Shown here piece after piece: positions 1 to 7,699 of a stretch of DNA of 31,415 nt. A model generated the notes under the pieces. It was not told the origin of the DNA. It saw nothing but the letters and a program-made list of their open reading frames with translations, and did not search any database. Each line of letters begins with the position of its first letter. Within the stretch, counting starts at the first letter, position 1. A program made the translations under genes and the position numbers. Source of the stretch: Geminicoccaceae bacterium (GTDB taxonomy: Bacteria; Pseudomonadota; Alphaproteobacteria; Geminicoccales; Geminicoccaceae); the NCBI GenBank assembly GCA_020446285.1, contig JAGREZ010000045.1, forward strand, positions 1,839-33,253, in the 5' to 3' direction.

Positions 1-692
1 TTGCCCTCCTTGATGTTGGGTTCGAGGTAATAGCGGCTGTCGCCGACCCGCTCGTGACGGGCATCGCGTTCGGCCAGCTTCGCGTCGATGAACGTCTTCT
101 CGCGCCCTTCGACCAGTTCCTCGCGATAGCGCTGCCGGAGGTCGTCGAACAGTCTCTGCGACCCCCAGACGAGACGGGCCTCGAGGAGCGAGGTCTCGAC
201 GGTCAGATCGTCGCGGGCGAACCTGATGCAATCGTCGACCGAGCGCGTCGACTGTCCCACCTTGAGACCGAGATCCCAGAGCTTGTAGAGCAGGAACTCG
301 TTCATCTGCTCGAGATGGGGCGTGATCTTGTAGGGATAGAGAAAGAGAAGATCGATGTCGGAACCGGGCGCCAGTTCGCCGCGTCCGTATCCGCCGACGG
401 CGACCAGGGAAAATTCCTCGCCGAGCGTCAGGTTCGAGATCCGGAAGATATGGCGTGTCGCGAACTCCATGGCGGAATGCAGCAGGGTATCCATGAGTAC
501 CGCACCGTTGCGATGGACGGCCGCCGCATCGCCATCATGCTCGAACTGCTCGCGGATCTGCGCCCTGCCCGAATCCAGGGCCTCGCGCATGCGCAGGAAG
601 ATCCCGTGCGCGCTGGCCTCGTCCGCCGCCGGCGGTCTCATGAGACCGGTGCGCAGGCCGTGCAGATCGGGTTTCCTTACCTCGCTTGCCAT
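1..692 (-). CDS. glnD: Bifunctional PII uridylyltransferase/uridylyl-removing enzyme GlnD, N-terminal part
   Basis: GlnD adds UMP to PII signalling proteins when glutamine is low and removes it when glutamine is high, so it is the cytoplasmic nitrogen sensor. Only about the first 230 residues are present; the gene runs off the left edge. Residues about 100-114 show the nucleotidyltransferase motif GGYGRGELAPGSDID with the metal-binding Asp pair (D112, D114). The sequence that follows (LLFLYPYKITPHLEQM) is typical of alphaproteobacterial GlnD. The missing part should carry the HD and ACT domains. The ATG at 692-690 has a GAGGGA ribosome site just upstream. The gene is divergent from the ccm operon across 148 bases in which I see no clear promoter. 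Family assignment is firm; only completeness is unknown. Confidence 0.95.
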   Translation of the reverse strand, partial: MASEVRKPDLHGLRTGLMRPPAADEASAHGIFLRMREALDSGRAQIREQFEHDGDAAAVHRNGAVLMDTLLHSAMEFATRHIFRISNLTLGEEFSLVAVGGYGRGELAPGSDIDLLFLYPYKITPHLEQMNEFLLYKLWDLGLKVGQSTRSVDDCIRFARDDLTVETSLLEARLVWGSQRLFDDLRQRYREELVEGREKTFIDAKLAERDARHERVGDSRYYLEPNIKEG

Positions 693-840
693 GCAATTCC
701 CTCGTGCCAGCGACGATGCGACATCTTGCTCTCACTCCCTTGTGACAGCATAAGCTCGCGCCGGAGTTCGGAAAACCACGCCATGTTTTTCGAAATCATC
801 TAGCCTCTTCATCGGTCCGGATGCAGGGAGGACAGGGTCC

Positions 841-1059
841 TTGTCGGATTTTATCGCCATGGGTGGTTATGGCGCATATGTGTGGGCGGCGTTCGGTTTC
901 GCCGCTGTCTGCATGGTCGGCCTGTTGTGGCAGAGCTGGAGCGCTTCGAGAAGACGTGCCGCCGAACTGGAGGATCTTCGACGCGAGCTCCGGCCGCGTG
1001 CCGCCAGGGCACGACGGCCCGAACCCCTTCGTCCCAGACGCGCGGAAAACGGGAGCTGA
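841..1059 (+). CDS. ccmD: Haem exporter protein CcmD (TTG start)
   Basis: CcmD is a small inner-membrane protein that helps release holo-CcmE from the CcmABC haem-handling complex in System I cytochrome c biogenesis. The 72-residue product has the family layout: a short N-terminus with MGGYGAYVWAAFGF, one membrane segment (about residues 13-32), then a basic, Arg-rich cytoplasmic tail. A GGGAGGA ribosome site at 826-832 is well spaced from the TTG at 841. The ATG at 859 is in frame but would remove residues before MGGY and is less well placed. ccmE follows after 3 bases. ccmC, which usually precedes ccmD, is absent here, so ccmABC must lie elsewhere. Confidence 0.88.
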   Translation: MSDFIAMGGYGAYVWAAFGFAAVCMVGLLWQSWSASRRRAAELEDLRRELRPRAARARRPEPLRPRRAENGS

Positions 1060-1062
1060 ACC

Positions 1063-1545
1063 ATGCGATTCCGCAAGAAACAGCGCCTCATGCTGGTCAT
1101 GGTCGCCATCCTTCTCCTCGGGGGTGCCACCGCTCTCGTGCTGACCGCGCTCGACGACACCATCGCCTTCTTCGTTTCACCGAGCAAGCTTCAGGCGATG
1201 GAAATCGACGAGGGCAAACGTCTGCGCATCGGCGGTCTCGTCGTCGATGGCAGCGTCGAACAGCAGACCGACGGATCCGTCCGCTTCGCGCTCTCCGACG
1301 TCAATCACGAGGTTGGCGTGACTTATGCGGGTGTCCTTCCCGATCTCTTTCGCGAGGGGCAGGGGATCGTCGCCCAGGGATACATGCGCCGCGACGGCGT
1401 CTTCGTGGCCGACGAGGTCCTCGCCAAGCATGACGAGAACTACATGCCACGGGAACTGGCCGACGAGCTCAAGGAACAGGGCTACTGGAAACATGCCGGA
1501 GACGGTGACGAGCCGGTCGCGAAAACGGGGGAGGTGGTGAAGTGA
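1063..1545 (+). CDS. ccmE: Cytochrome c maturation haem chaperone CcmE
   Basis: CcmE is a periplasmic, membrane-anchored haem chaperone. It binds haem covalently through a histidine and passes it to the CcmF/CcmH ligase. The 160-residue product has a basic N-terminus and one membrane anchor (about residues 9-30), then the beta-barrel domain. The haem-binding signature HDENYMP is at residues 123-129, giving His123 as the covalent haem ligand and Tyr127 as the nearby axial ligand. The flexible charged C-terminal tail is also typical. The stop codon overlaps the GTG start of ccmF, indicating translational coupling within the operon. Confidence 0.97.
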   Translation: MRFRKKQRLMLVMVAILLLGGATALVLTALDDTIAFFVSPSKLQAMEIDEGKRLRIGGLVVDGSVEQQTDGSVRFALSDVNHEVGVTYAGVLPDLFREGQGIVAQGYMRRDGVFVADEVLAKHDENYMPRELADELKEQGYWKHAGDGDEPVAKTGEVVK

Positions 1546-3527
1546 TCGCCGAACTCGGCCATCTGGCACTCGTTCTCGCCTTCGTGCTGGCACTCGTTCA
1601 GGCAAGCCTGCCGATGATCGGTGCGTCGAGGCGCGATCCCTTCCTCATGAGCACTGGCTCGACCGCCGCCATCGGCCAGTTCGTGTTCATATCGCTGGCC
1701 TTCGCCGCTCTCATCCACGGTTATGTCGTTTCCGATTTCTCCATCGAGAACGTCTTTCTCAACAGCCACTCGACCAAGCCGCTGCTCTACAAGATCAGCG
1801 GCGCATGGGGCAATCACGAGGGATCGCTGGTTCTCTGGGTGCTCATCCTCGCACTCTTCGGCGCGGCGGTGGCGGTCTTCGGCCGCAACCTCCCGGCTCC
1901 CTTCAAGGCGCGCACGCTGGCGGTACAGGGGATCATCGGGCTCGGCTTCCTCGCCTTCATGCTGCTGACATCGAACCCCTTCATCCGTCTCGACCCGGCA
2001 CCGCTCGACGGTCGCGGACTCAATCCGATCCTGCAGGATCCGGGCCTCGCCATGCACCCGCCGATGCTCTATCTGGGCTATGTCGGGTTTTCCACCACCT
2101 TCTCCTTCGCCATGGCCGCCCTCATCGAGGGGCGGGTGGATGCGACATGGGCGCGGTGGGCGCGGCCGTGGACGCTGGCGGCCTGGATATCGCTGACCTT
2201 CGGCATCGCGCTCGGCTCCTGGTGGGCCTATTACGAACTCGGCTGGGGGGGCTGGTGGTTCTGGGATCCGGTGGAGAATGCGTCCTTCATGCCATGGCTC
2301 GCCGGCACGGCACTCCTGCATTCGGCGATCGTCGTCGAGAAGCGGGAAACGCTGAAGAGCTGGACGATCCTTTTGGCCATACTCACCTTTTCCCTGTCCC
2401 TGCTCGGCACGTTCCTCGTGCGTTCGGGCGTGCTCACATCAGTGCATGCCTTTGCTACCGATCCGGAGCGCGGTGTCTTCATCCTCGCCTTGCTGGTGGT
2501 CGCCATCGGCGGGTCGCTGGCGCTCTATTCGTGGCGTGCGCCGTCGATGCAGGGGGGAGGCCTGTTCGCCCCGATCAGCCGGGAATCGGCGCTTCTCCTC
2601 AATAATCTGCTGCTGGCCACCGCCACCGCCACCGTCCTGCTCGGCACGCTCTATCCGCTCTTTCTCGATGCGCTGGCGGGTCCGAAGATCTCCGTCGGCC
2701 CGCCCTTCTTCAATGCCACCTTCGTTCCGCTGATGGTGCCGCTGCTGGTGGCCGTGCCCATCGGCAGCATGCTCGCATGGAAGCGGGGCGACCTGCGTGG
2801 TGTGGTGGCGCGATTGAGCGCGGCGGGACTGGCGGCGGTACTCGTCGCCGTTCTCTGCAGTCTCTACATCGACTGGACGGGAACGGCTGCCGCACTCGGC
2901 TTCGCGCTCGCCGCATGGCTCGTGGCCGGCTCGCTCAACGATCTCGCTTTCCGCATCGGCCTGTTCCGGATAGGTTTCGCCCGCAGCCTCGAGCGGCTCG
3001 CGGGTCTGCCGGGATCCGCCTGGGGGGTGATCGTCGCCCATGCCGGTCTTGGAATCCTCGTCGCCGGAATTACCGCATCGAGCGCCGGGCAAAGCGAGCG
3101 CATCCTCACCATGAAGGCCGGCGATGAGACCGACATAGCCGGCTATACCGTGCGCTTCGAGGGGGTGACGAATGCCGACGGGCCGAACTACGAAGCGCGG
3201 CGCGGAACGTTCGTCGCCAGTCTCGATGGCGAGGTGGTGGCCAGACTGCATTCCGAAAAGCGCTTCTTTCCGGTCGAGGGCCGCCCGACCACGGAAGCCG
3301 GGATCGACACGACCCTCTGGCGCGATCTCTATTTCGTCCTGGGCGACGAGGCCGGACCGGGATTGTTCACCGTCCGCCTCTATCACAATCCGCTGGTCAT
3401 CTGGATCTGGGGGGGCACGGTCATCATGGGACTTGGCGGGTTCTGCTCGCTCGTCGACAGGCGCTTTCGCATCGGTGTTCCCAGAATGGCGCAATCGCAC
3501 GCTGTCGCCGCCGGAGCCCGGGCATGA
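1542..3527 (+). CDS. ccmF: Cytochrome c haem lyase subunit CcmF
   Basis: CcmF is the large integral-membrane subunit of the haem lyase that attaches haem from CcmE to apocytochrome c CXXCH motifs. The 661-residue length is normal for the family, and many membrane segments are visible. The tryptophan-rich haem-handling WWD motif (WGGWWFWDPVENASFMPW) sits at about residues 235-252. Conserved stretches such as HEGS (92-95) and the large periplasmic loop near the C-terminus are present. The GTG start at 1542 overlaps the ccmE stop (GTGA), and the ccmF stop overlaps the ccmG start (ATGA). No frameshift or missing key motif was found. Confidence 0.98.
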   Translation: MIAELGHLALVLAFVLALVQASLPMIGASRRDPFLMSTGSTAAIGQFVFISLAFAALIHGYVVSDFSIENVFLNSHSTKPLLYKISGAWGNHEGSLVLWVLILALFGAAVAVFGRNLPAPFKARTLAVQGIIGLGFLAFMLLTSNPFIRLDPAPLDGRGLNPILQDPGLAMHPPMLYLGYVGFSTTFSFAMAALIEGRVDATWARWARPWTLAAWISLTFGIALGSWWAYYELGWGGWWFWDPVENASFMPWLAGTALLHSAIVVEKRETLKSWTILLAILTFSLSLLGTFLVRSGVLTSVHAFATDPERGVFILALLVVAIGGSLALYSWRAPSMQGGGLFAPISRESALLLNNLLLATATATVLLGTLYPLFLDALAGPKISVGPPFFNATFVPLMVPLLVAVPIGSMLAWKRGDLRGVVARLSAAGLAAVLVAVLCSLYIDWTGTAAALGFALAAWLVAGSLNDLAFRIGLFRIGFARSLERLAGLPGSAWGVIVAHAGLGILVAGITASSAGQSERILTMKAGDETDIAGYTVRFEGVTNADGPNYEARRGTFVASLDGEVVARLHSEKRFFPVEGRPTTEAGIDTTLWRDLYFVLGDEAGPGLFTVRLYHNPLVIWIWGGTVIMGLGGFCSLVDRRFRIGVPRMAQSHAVAAGARA

Positions 3528-4066
3528 ACCGCCGCTGGCTTTTCCTTCTGCCGGTTCTTGCCTTTGCCGGGATTGCGGTCTTTCTCGGCATCGGCCTCAC
3601 GCATGATCCCTCGAAACTGCCATCCGCATTGCTGGACAAGCCGGTGCCGCGGTTCGAACTTCCGGGGCTTGACGGCGCGGATCTCGACGGCGAAGGGCTG
3701 TCGAGTGCCGATCTCGCCGACGGCGAACCGGTGCTGGTCAACATATTCGCATCCTGGTGCGTGCCCTGCCGCGTCGAACATCCCTACATCAATGCGCTGG
3801 CCGAGGAGGGAATCCGCGTGGTCGGCATCAACTACAAGGACAAGCCGGAGGATGCGCGGGCCTGGCTCGCCGGACTGGGCAACCCCTACACGCTCATAGG
3901 TTCCGACAGGGATGGACGCGCCGGTATCGAATGGGGGGTCTACGGCGTGCCGGAGACGTTCGTGATCGATGGCAGCGGAACCATACGCTACAAGCATGTG
4001 GGACCCGTTCAGGAACGCGACCTGCGAAACGCCATCCGCCCCGTTCTCGAGGAGATCGGCCGATGA
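3524..4066 (+). CDS. ccmG: Thiol:disulfide oxidoreductase CcmG/DsbE
   Basis: CcmG is a membrane-tethered periplasmic thioredoxin that keeps apocytochrome c cysteines, or CcmH, reduced for haem attachment. The 180-residue product has an uncleaved N-terminal anchor (about residues 5-25) and a thioredoxin-fold domain with the active site WCVPC (Cys79, Cys82). The family motif GVYGVPETFVIDGSG, which includes the cis-Pro, comes later. The ATG overlaps the ccmF stop and the stop overlaps the ccmH start, so this is a coupled operon member. The gene is also named dsbE; the ccm context makes the role clear. Confidence 0.97.
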   Translation: MNRRWLFLLPVLAFAGIAVFLGIGLTHDPSKLPSALLDKPVPRFELPGLDGADLDGEGLSSADLADGEPVLVNIFASWCVPCRVEHPYINALAEEGIRVVGINYKDKPEDARAWLAGLGNPYTLIGSDRDGRAGIEWGVYGVPETFVIDGSGTIRYKHVGPVQERDLRNAIRPVLEEIGR

Positions 4067-4527
4067 GAGCCATTGTCGCCCTGATCATCATGCTGCTGGC
4101 CGCAGTACCGTCTCTGGCGGGCGTCACCCCCGACGAGATTCTCGACGATCCGGCGCTTGAGGAACGGGCACGTTCGCTGGGCAGGGAACTGCGCTGCCTC
4201 GTCTGTCAGAACCAGTCGATCGACGATTCGGATGCGGATCTGGCGCGCGATCTGCGAATTCTCGTGCGCGAAAGGCTGGAATCCGGGGACAGCGACCAGC
4301 AGGTTCGCGATTATCTCGTCGCCCGCTATGGCGAATTCGTACTTCTCAAGCCGCCGGTTCAGGCGAGCACATGGCTGCTTTGGGCCGGGCCGTTCGCTCT
4401 TCTTCTCGCCGGTGCCGTGGGTGTCGGCACGTTCATGCGGCGTCATCCCGTGGGCATGACCGAGCCGTCTCCATTGAGCAACGACGAACGTGCAAGATTG
4501 CAACAGCTGGATATCGACAAGGCTTAA
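4063..4527 (+). CDS. ccmH: Cytochrome c-type biogenesis protein CcmH (CcmL-type)
   Basis: CcmH is a periplasmic thiol-redox protein that works with CcmG and CcmF to present reduced apocytochrome c for haem ligation. The 154-residue product starts with a cleavable signal peptide (about residues 1-19). The hallmark LRCLVCQNQS motif follows with Cys45 and Cys48, then a three-helix domain and a C-terminal membrane segment (about 104-124). The start overlaps the ccmG stop by four bases. This is the short, Cys-containing module. The TPR protein CcmI, which is fused to CcmH in enterobacteria and often adjacent in alphaproteobacteria, does not follow here. Confidence 0.96.
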   Translation: MRAIVALIIMLLAAVPSLAGVTPDEILDDPALEERARSLGRELRCLVCQNQSIDDSDADLARDLRILVRERLESGDSDQQVRDYLVARYGEFVLLKPPVQASTWLLWAGPFALLLAGAVGVGTFMRRHPVGMTEPSPLSNDERARLQQLDIDKA

Positions 4528-4604
4528 TCAATTCGAAACCTTGTGGTGATAACAAAAGGACGTGTTAGCCGTGTGGTTGTAGATCAACTGGTGGGCGAAC
4601 AGTC

Positions 4605-5378
4605 ATGTCCTTTCCAGCGTCTCTCAGGCGACAGCTCGCGGCCTGGGCGATCGACCTGCTATTTTTTTCGACGGTATTGAGTGGTCTTGCCCAGTTCGCC
4701 GATTCCTGGCTTTTCGCCTTTCACTGGGTCTGGTTCGTCGCTTTCTACCTGATACGCCGTTTCAGCGCGGCGGTCGCGACCACTCCGGGGCTCTCGGCCC
4801 TGTCGATCGACATGCATGACCGCGTGCCGGCAGTGATCGCCCGCAACGAGGACCTGTTCTCCGTCGTCCTGCCGCTGGGCATGTTGTGCACGGGCTGTTT
4901 CATCCTCACGCGCGGCGGTGGCGGTCCGGTGCCGCCGGTTCTGGGCATGGCGGGCGATCCGGCGGCGCAATCGCTGGTGGGGCTCTTTCTGGTCGTCTGC
5001 GCGGTGGCGCTGCTGCGTCAGCTCACGCTGGCGAAACTGCTCGCCGGCTGCTTCTTCGTCCTGACCGTCCTTTCCGTCTGGGCGAGCCTGCCCCTGCTCG
5101 ACGCCTATATCGCCGACATGCTGGTTTCCAATCGTGTCTCCGGCGGGTTCATCGCCCGGCCCGAGGATGTGGAGATGTTGCAACTCCTGTTCCGCATCTT
5201 CCTTTTCGGCCTGCCTCTCCTCTCGCTCGCCATTCTGTTCACGCCGCCGGCACGCGACCGTGAGCTGGCCGAGAGTGCTGAAACCGAGCCGGCCCCTCCC
5301 GCAATGCCGAGGCCGTTTCACGAGATTCCGACCGACCGTCCGACCTGTCACGACCTGCCGCGCCGCGCTCACGGCTGA
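4605..5378 (+). CDS. RDD-like multi-spanning membrane protein, function unknown
   Basis: This 257-residue protein has about five or six hydrophobic segments and a Pro-rich, polar C-terminal tail. The N-terminus reads LRRQLAAWAIDLLFF, which matches the first part of the RDD family signature (paired Arg at 8-9, Asp at 17). TPGLSALSIDMHD around residues 60-72 resembles the TPG-type loop of RDD proteins. RDD proteins are inner-membrane proteins mostly without a known activity. The gene starts 77 bases after ccmH with only a weak ribosome site (GGGCGA), so coupling to cytochrome maturation is uncertain. Reality as a gene is supported by long hydrophobic helices and GC-type codon use; function is not assigned. 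Confidence 0.75.
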   Translation: MSFPASLRRQLAAWAIDLLFFSTVLSGLAQFADSWLFAFHWVWFVAFYLIRRFSAAVATTPGLSALSIDMHDRVPAVIARNEDLFSVVLPLGMLCTGCFILTRGGGGPVPPVLGMAGDPAAQSLVGLFLVVCAVALLRQLTLAKLLAGCFFVLTVLSVWASLPLLDAYIADMLVSNRVSGGFIARPEDVEMLQLLFRIFLFGLPLLSLAILFTPPARDRELAESAETEPAPPAMPRPFHEIPTDRPTCHDLPRRAHG

Positions 5379-5515
5379 CAGCGCTCTGTCGCTGCACACA
5401 GGTGGGTTGGCAATGGCACAGCACTCGCCGCAAGCGTCGCGTGACGGTCGATAGCCTGATAGGAAGGCAGCGGGGGCCGCTCCGGTTGCCGGCCCGCAGA
5501 AGAAAGAGCCGAAGG

Positions 5516-6121
5516 ATGGGGCGGATTGTACTGGCGTCTGCGAGCCGGGCGCGTGCATCGATGCTCGAGGCGGCCGGCGTCGCCGTCGATCGCATGCCGG
5601 CCGCGATCGACGAACACGCCATCCGCGAGGCTCTTCTTGCCGAATCCGTGGATGCGGTCGAGGGTGCGACGATACTTGCCGAGATGAAAGGGAAGGCGGT
5701 TCTCCAGCGTCTCGCGGAGGGCGGTGCGATCGTCCTTGCCTGTGACCAGCTGCTCGTCACCGAGGACGGACGCTGGCTTGACAAGCCAGGCGGTGTCGAC
5801 CATGCGCGGGCGCAGCTTCTCGACCTTTCCGGCCATGTTCACAGCCTCGTCTCGTCGGTGGTCGGTTTCAGGGGAGGCGAACGGATCTGGCATCACGTTG
5901 ACGAGGCGCGCCTGTGGATGCGACCGCTGAGCGAAGCGTTCATCGACGGCTATCTGAACGATGCCGGCGATTCCGTGCTGCAATCCGTCGGCTGCTACCA
6001 TCTCGAGGGGCGGGGCGCGCAGCTCATGACACGGATCGAGGGGGATTTCTTCACGATCCTGGGCATGCCGCTCCTGCCGGTCCTGCAGTTCCTGCGCGAT
6101 CAGGGAATCCTCGCAAGATGA
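5516..6121 (+). CDS. maf: Maf family nucleoside triphosphate pyrophosphatase
   Basis: Maf proteins hydrolyse non-canonical or modified nucleoside triphosphates to monophosphates in the cytoplasm and are tied to septum control in some bacteria. The 201-residue product has the N-terminal phosphate-binding motif LASASRARASML, an Asp-Glu near residue 37, and the core ACDQLLVTEDGRWLDKP, which corresponds to the (A/C)DxxV...KP segment of the family. The ATG at 5516 is preceded by GAAGG. An in-frame start further upstream would add an Arg-rich tail that does not fit the family. The stop overlaps the coaE ATG, giving the common alphaproteobacterial order maf-coaE-dnaQ (here without aroE between). Exact substrate preference is not readable. 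Confidence 0.9.
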   Translation: MGRIVLASASRARASMLEAAGVAVDRMPAAIDEHAIREALLAESVDAVEGATILAEMKGKAVLQRLAEGGAIVLACDQLLVTEDGRWLDKPGGVDHARAQLLDLSGHVHSLVSSVVGFRGGERIWHHVDEARLWMRPLSEAFIDGYLNDAGDSVLQSVGCYHLEGRGAQLMTRIEGDFFTILGMPLLPVLQFLRDQGILAR

Positions 6122-6750
6122 CGCTCGTGATCGGGCTTACCGGCGGGATCGCGATGGGCAAGAGCCATGCGGCCGGCCTGTTCCGCCGTTTCGGGCTGCC
6201 GATATTCGATGCGGATGCCGCCGTCCATGCACTCTTCCGCCCGCCTTCGAAACTGCCGCTGCAAATCGAACGGCTATTTCCGGGCGTGCTTGACACCGAT
6301 GGCGGTGTCGACAGGCGCAGGCTCGGCGCGGCGGTATTCGAGAATGCGGCGGCGCTGCGTGATCTGGAAGGCATCGTCCATCCGGCCGTTTTCGAAAGCC
6401 AGCTCGCGTTCATGCGGACAGCGGCGCGTATAGGTGTTGCCGCGGTCGTGCTCGACATTCCGCTTCTCTTCGAGAATGGCGGCGAGCGGCGCTGCGATCT
6501 CGTGATCGTCGTGGAAGCCAATCCGTGGCTGCAAAGGCAAAGGGCGATGGCTCGCTCGGGGATGACAGCATCCAGGCTCGATGCCATTCTGGCAAAGCAG
6601 ATGCCGGCGCCCGAGAAGCGGCGCAGGGCGGATTTCGTCCTGCATTCGGGTTACGATCGCGGAGCCAGCGTTGCGGCGATCCGCGACCTTCTCCGCCGGA
6701 TCGACGGCTGGCCGGAGCGGGCCTGGCCGGACCGGTGGCTGCACCGCTGA
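6118..6750 (+). CDS. coaE: Dephospho-CoA kinase CoaE
   Basis: CoaE phosphorylates the 3'-hydroxyl of dephospho-CoA with ATP, the last step of coenzyme A synthesis. The 210-residue product opens with VIGLTGGIAMGKS, a P-loop at residues 9-16. DADAAVH in the substrate region, the HPAVF segment and the DIPLLFE motif of the family follow. The ATG overlaps the maf stop (ATGA), so the two are translationally coupled. CoaX, an earlier enzyme of the same pathway, is encoded at 17068-17889 in this window. No anomaly is visible. Confidence 0.96.
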   Translation: MTLVIGLTGGIAMGKSHAAGLFRRFGLPIFDADAAVHALFRPPSKLPLQIERLFPGVLDTDGGVDRRRLGAAVFENAAALRDLEGIVHPAVFESQLAFMRTAARIGVAAVVLDIPLLFENGGERRCDLVIVVEANPWLQRQRAMARSGMTASRLDAILAKQMPAPEKRRRADFVLHSGYDRGASVAAIRDLLRRIDGWPERAWPDRWLHR

Positions 6751-6797
6751 ACATCGCCGTCGCGTGACGGGGCACGACCTCCTGACAGGATCGATAC

Positions 6798-7469
6798 ATG
6801 CGCGAGATCATTCTCGATACGGAAACCACAGGTCTCAATCCGGATGACGGCGACCGTATCGTCGAGATCGGGGCCGTCGAGGTGGAACATCTGATTCCCA
6901 CCGGCCGCACCTATCACCAATATATCAATCCCGAGCGCGACATGCCGGACGAAGCGTTCCGCGTACACGGGCTGAGCGGGGAATTCCTCGCCGACAAGCC
7001 TGTATTCGCCGCGATCGTCGATGCCTTCACCGGTTTCGTCGGCGATGCGCCGCTGGTCATCCACAATGCGCGCTTCGACATGCGTTTTCTGAACGCGGAG
7101 CTCAAATGGTCCGGGCGCGCAGGTATTCCCTTCGAGCGTTCCATCGACACATTGCTGCTTGCACAGCAGAAATTCCCGGGCGCCGGCAACTCCCTTGATG
7201 CGCTCTGCAAGCGCTTCGGTATCGACGGATCGAGACGGGTCCTGCATGGCGCGTTGCTCGACTGCGAACTTCTCGCCGAGGTCTATCTGCATCTGCGCGG
7301 TGGCCGCCAGACCGGCCTCGATCTCGCCGCTTCAACCATCGAAGTGGTCAGCACAACGGTTGCGCGGCGTCAGCAACGGCCTGTGCGACGTTTCGCGCCG
7401 AGCGAGGCGGAACGCGCCGCCCATGCAGCCTTCATCGACAAGATGAAGGCCCCGCTCTGGAACGACTGA
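6798..7469 (+). CDS. dnaQ: DNA polymerase III epsilon subunit (3'-5' proofreading exonuclease)
   Basis: DnaQ is the proofreading subunit of the replicative polymerase core. All DEDDh exonuclease residues are visible: Asp7 and Glu9 (ILDTETTGLNP), Asp94 in the Exo II motif HNARFDMRFL, and His150 and Asp155 in the Exo III motif HGALLDCELLAEVYL. The 223-residue length is normal. The C-terminal tail (about residues 180-223) is where epsilon binds the alpha subunit. It is 47 bases after coaE, probably in the same transcription unit. The ATG is weakly served by a ribosome site (AGGATCG), but it gives the expected N-terminus MREIILDTET. Confidence 0.96.
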   Translation: MREIILDTETTGLNPDDGDRIVEIGAVEVEHLIPTGRTYHQYINPERDMPDEAFRVHGLSGEFLADKPVFAAIVDAFTGFVGDAPLVIHNARFDMRFLNAELKWSGRAGIPFERSIDTLLLAQQKFPGAGNSLDALCKRFGIDGSRRVLHGALLDCELLAEVYLHLRGGRQTGLDLAASTIEVVSTTVARRQQRPVRRFAPSEAERAAHAAFIDKMKAPLWND

Positions 7470-7546
7470 ACGCCGGCGAAAGCGACCGCCACGACCGTTC
7501 CGCACGGCTTGACCACACCCCGCCGAAAGCGTAGATCGCCTCTCAT

Positions 7547-7633
7547 GCCTCTGTGGTGGAATTGGTAGACACGACAGACTCAAAATCTGTTGCCCGCAAG
7601 GGCGTGCTGGTTCGAGTCCGGCCAGGGGCACCA
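7547..7633 (+). tRNA. tRNA-Leu (anticodon CAA)
   Basis: This is an 87-base class II tRNA. The acceptor stem GCCTCTG pairs with CAGGGGC, followed by discriminator A and an encoded CCA end. The anticodon arm ACAGA/TCTGT holds the loop CTCAAAA, so the anticodon is CAA and reads UUG. The long variable arm (TTGCCCGCAAGGGC region) is typical of leucine tRNA, and the T arm shows GGTTCGAGTCC. Confidence 0.97.
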
Positions 7634-7639
7634 TCTCTT

Positions 7640-7680
7640 CATCGCCGTTCGAGATCGTCTCGGTGATGCTTTCCTTCCTT
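7640..7680 (+). terminator. Probable terminator after tRNA-Leu
   Basis: CATCGCC (7640-7646) pairs with GGTGATG (7662-7668), including one G-U pair. An inner GAGA/TCTC stem adds to it. A pyrimidine-rich run with several T doublets and triplets follows. It lies directly after the tRNA and before the 3' end of the convergent gene. The T run is interrupted, so strength is uncertain. Confidence 0.5.
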
Positions 7681-7699
7681 CTCGATCTTCCGCCGGTGT

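Noticed and set aside
54..803. Plus-strand frame of 249 codons at the window start
   Set aside because: It is antisense to glnD, which shows clear nucleotidyltransferase motifs on the minus strand.
1482..3500. Two minus-strand frames opposite ccmF
   Set aside because: The products are Arg/Glu/Gly/His-rich and without structure, typical shadows of a GC-rich membrane-protein gene.
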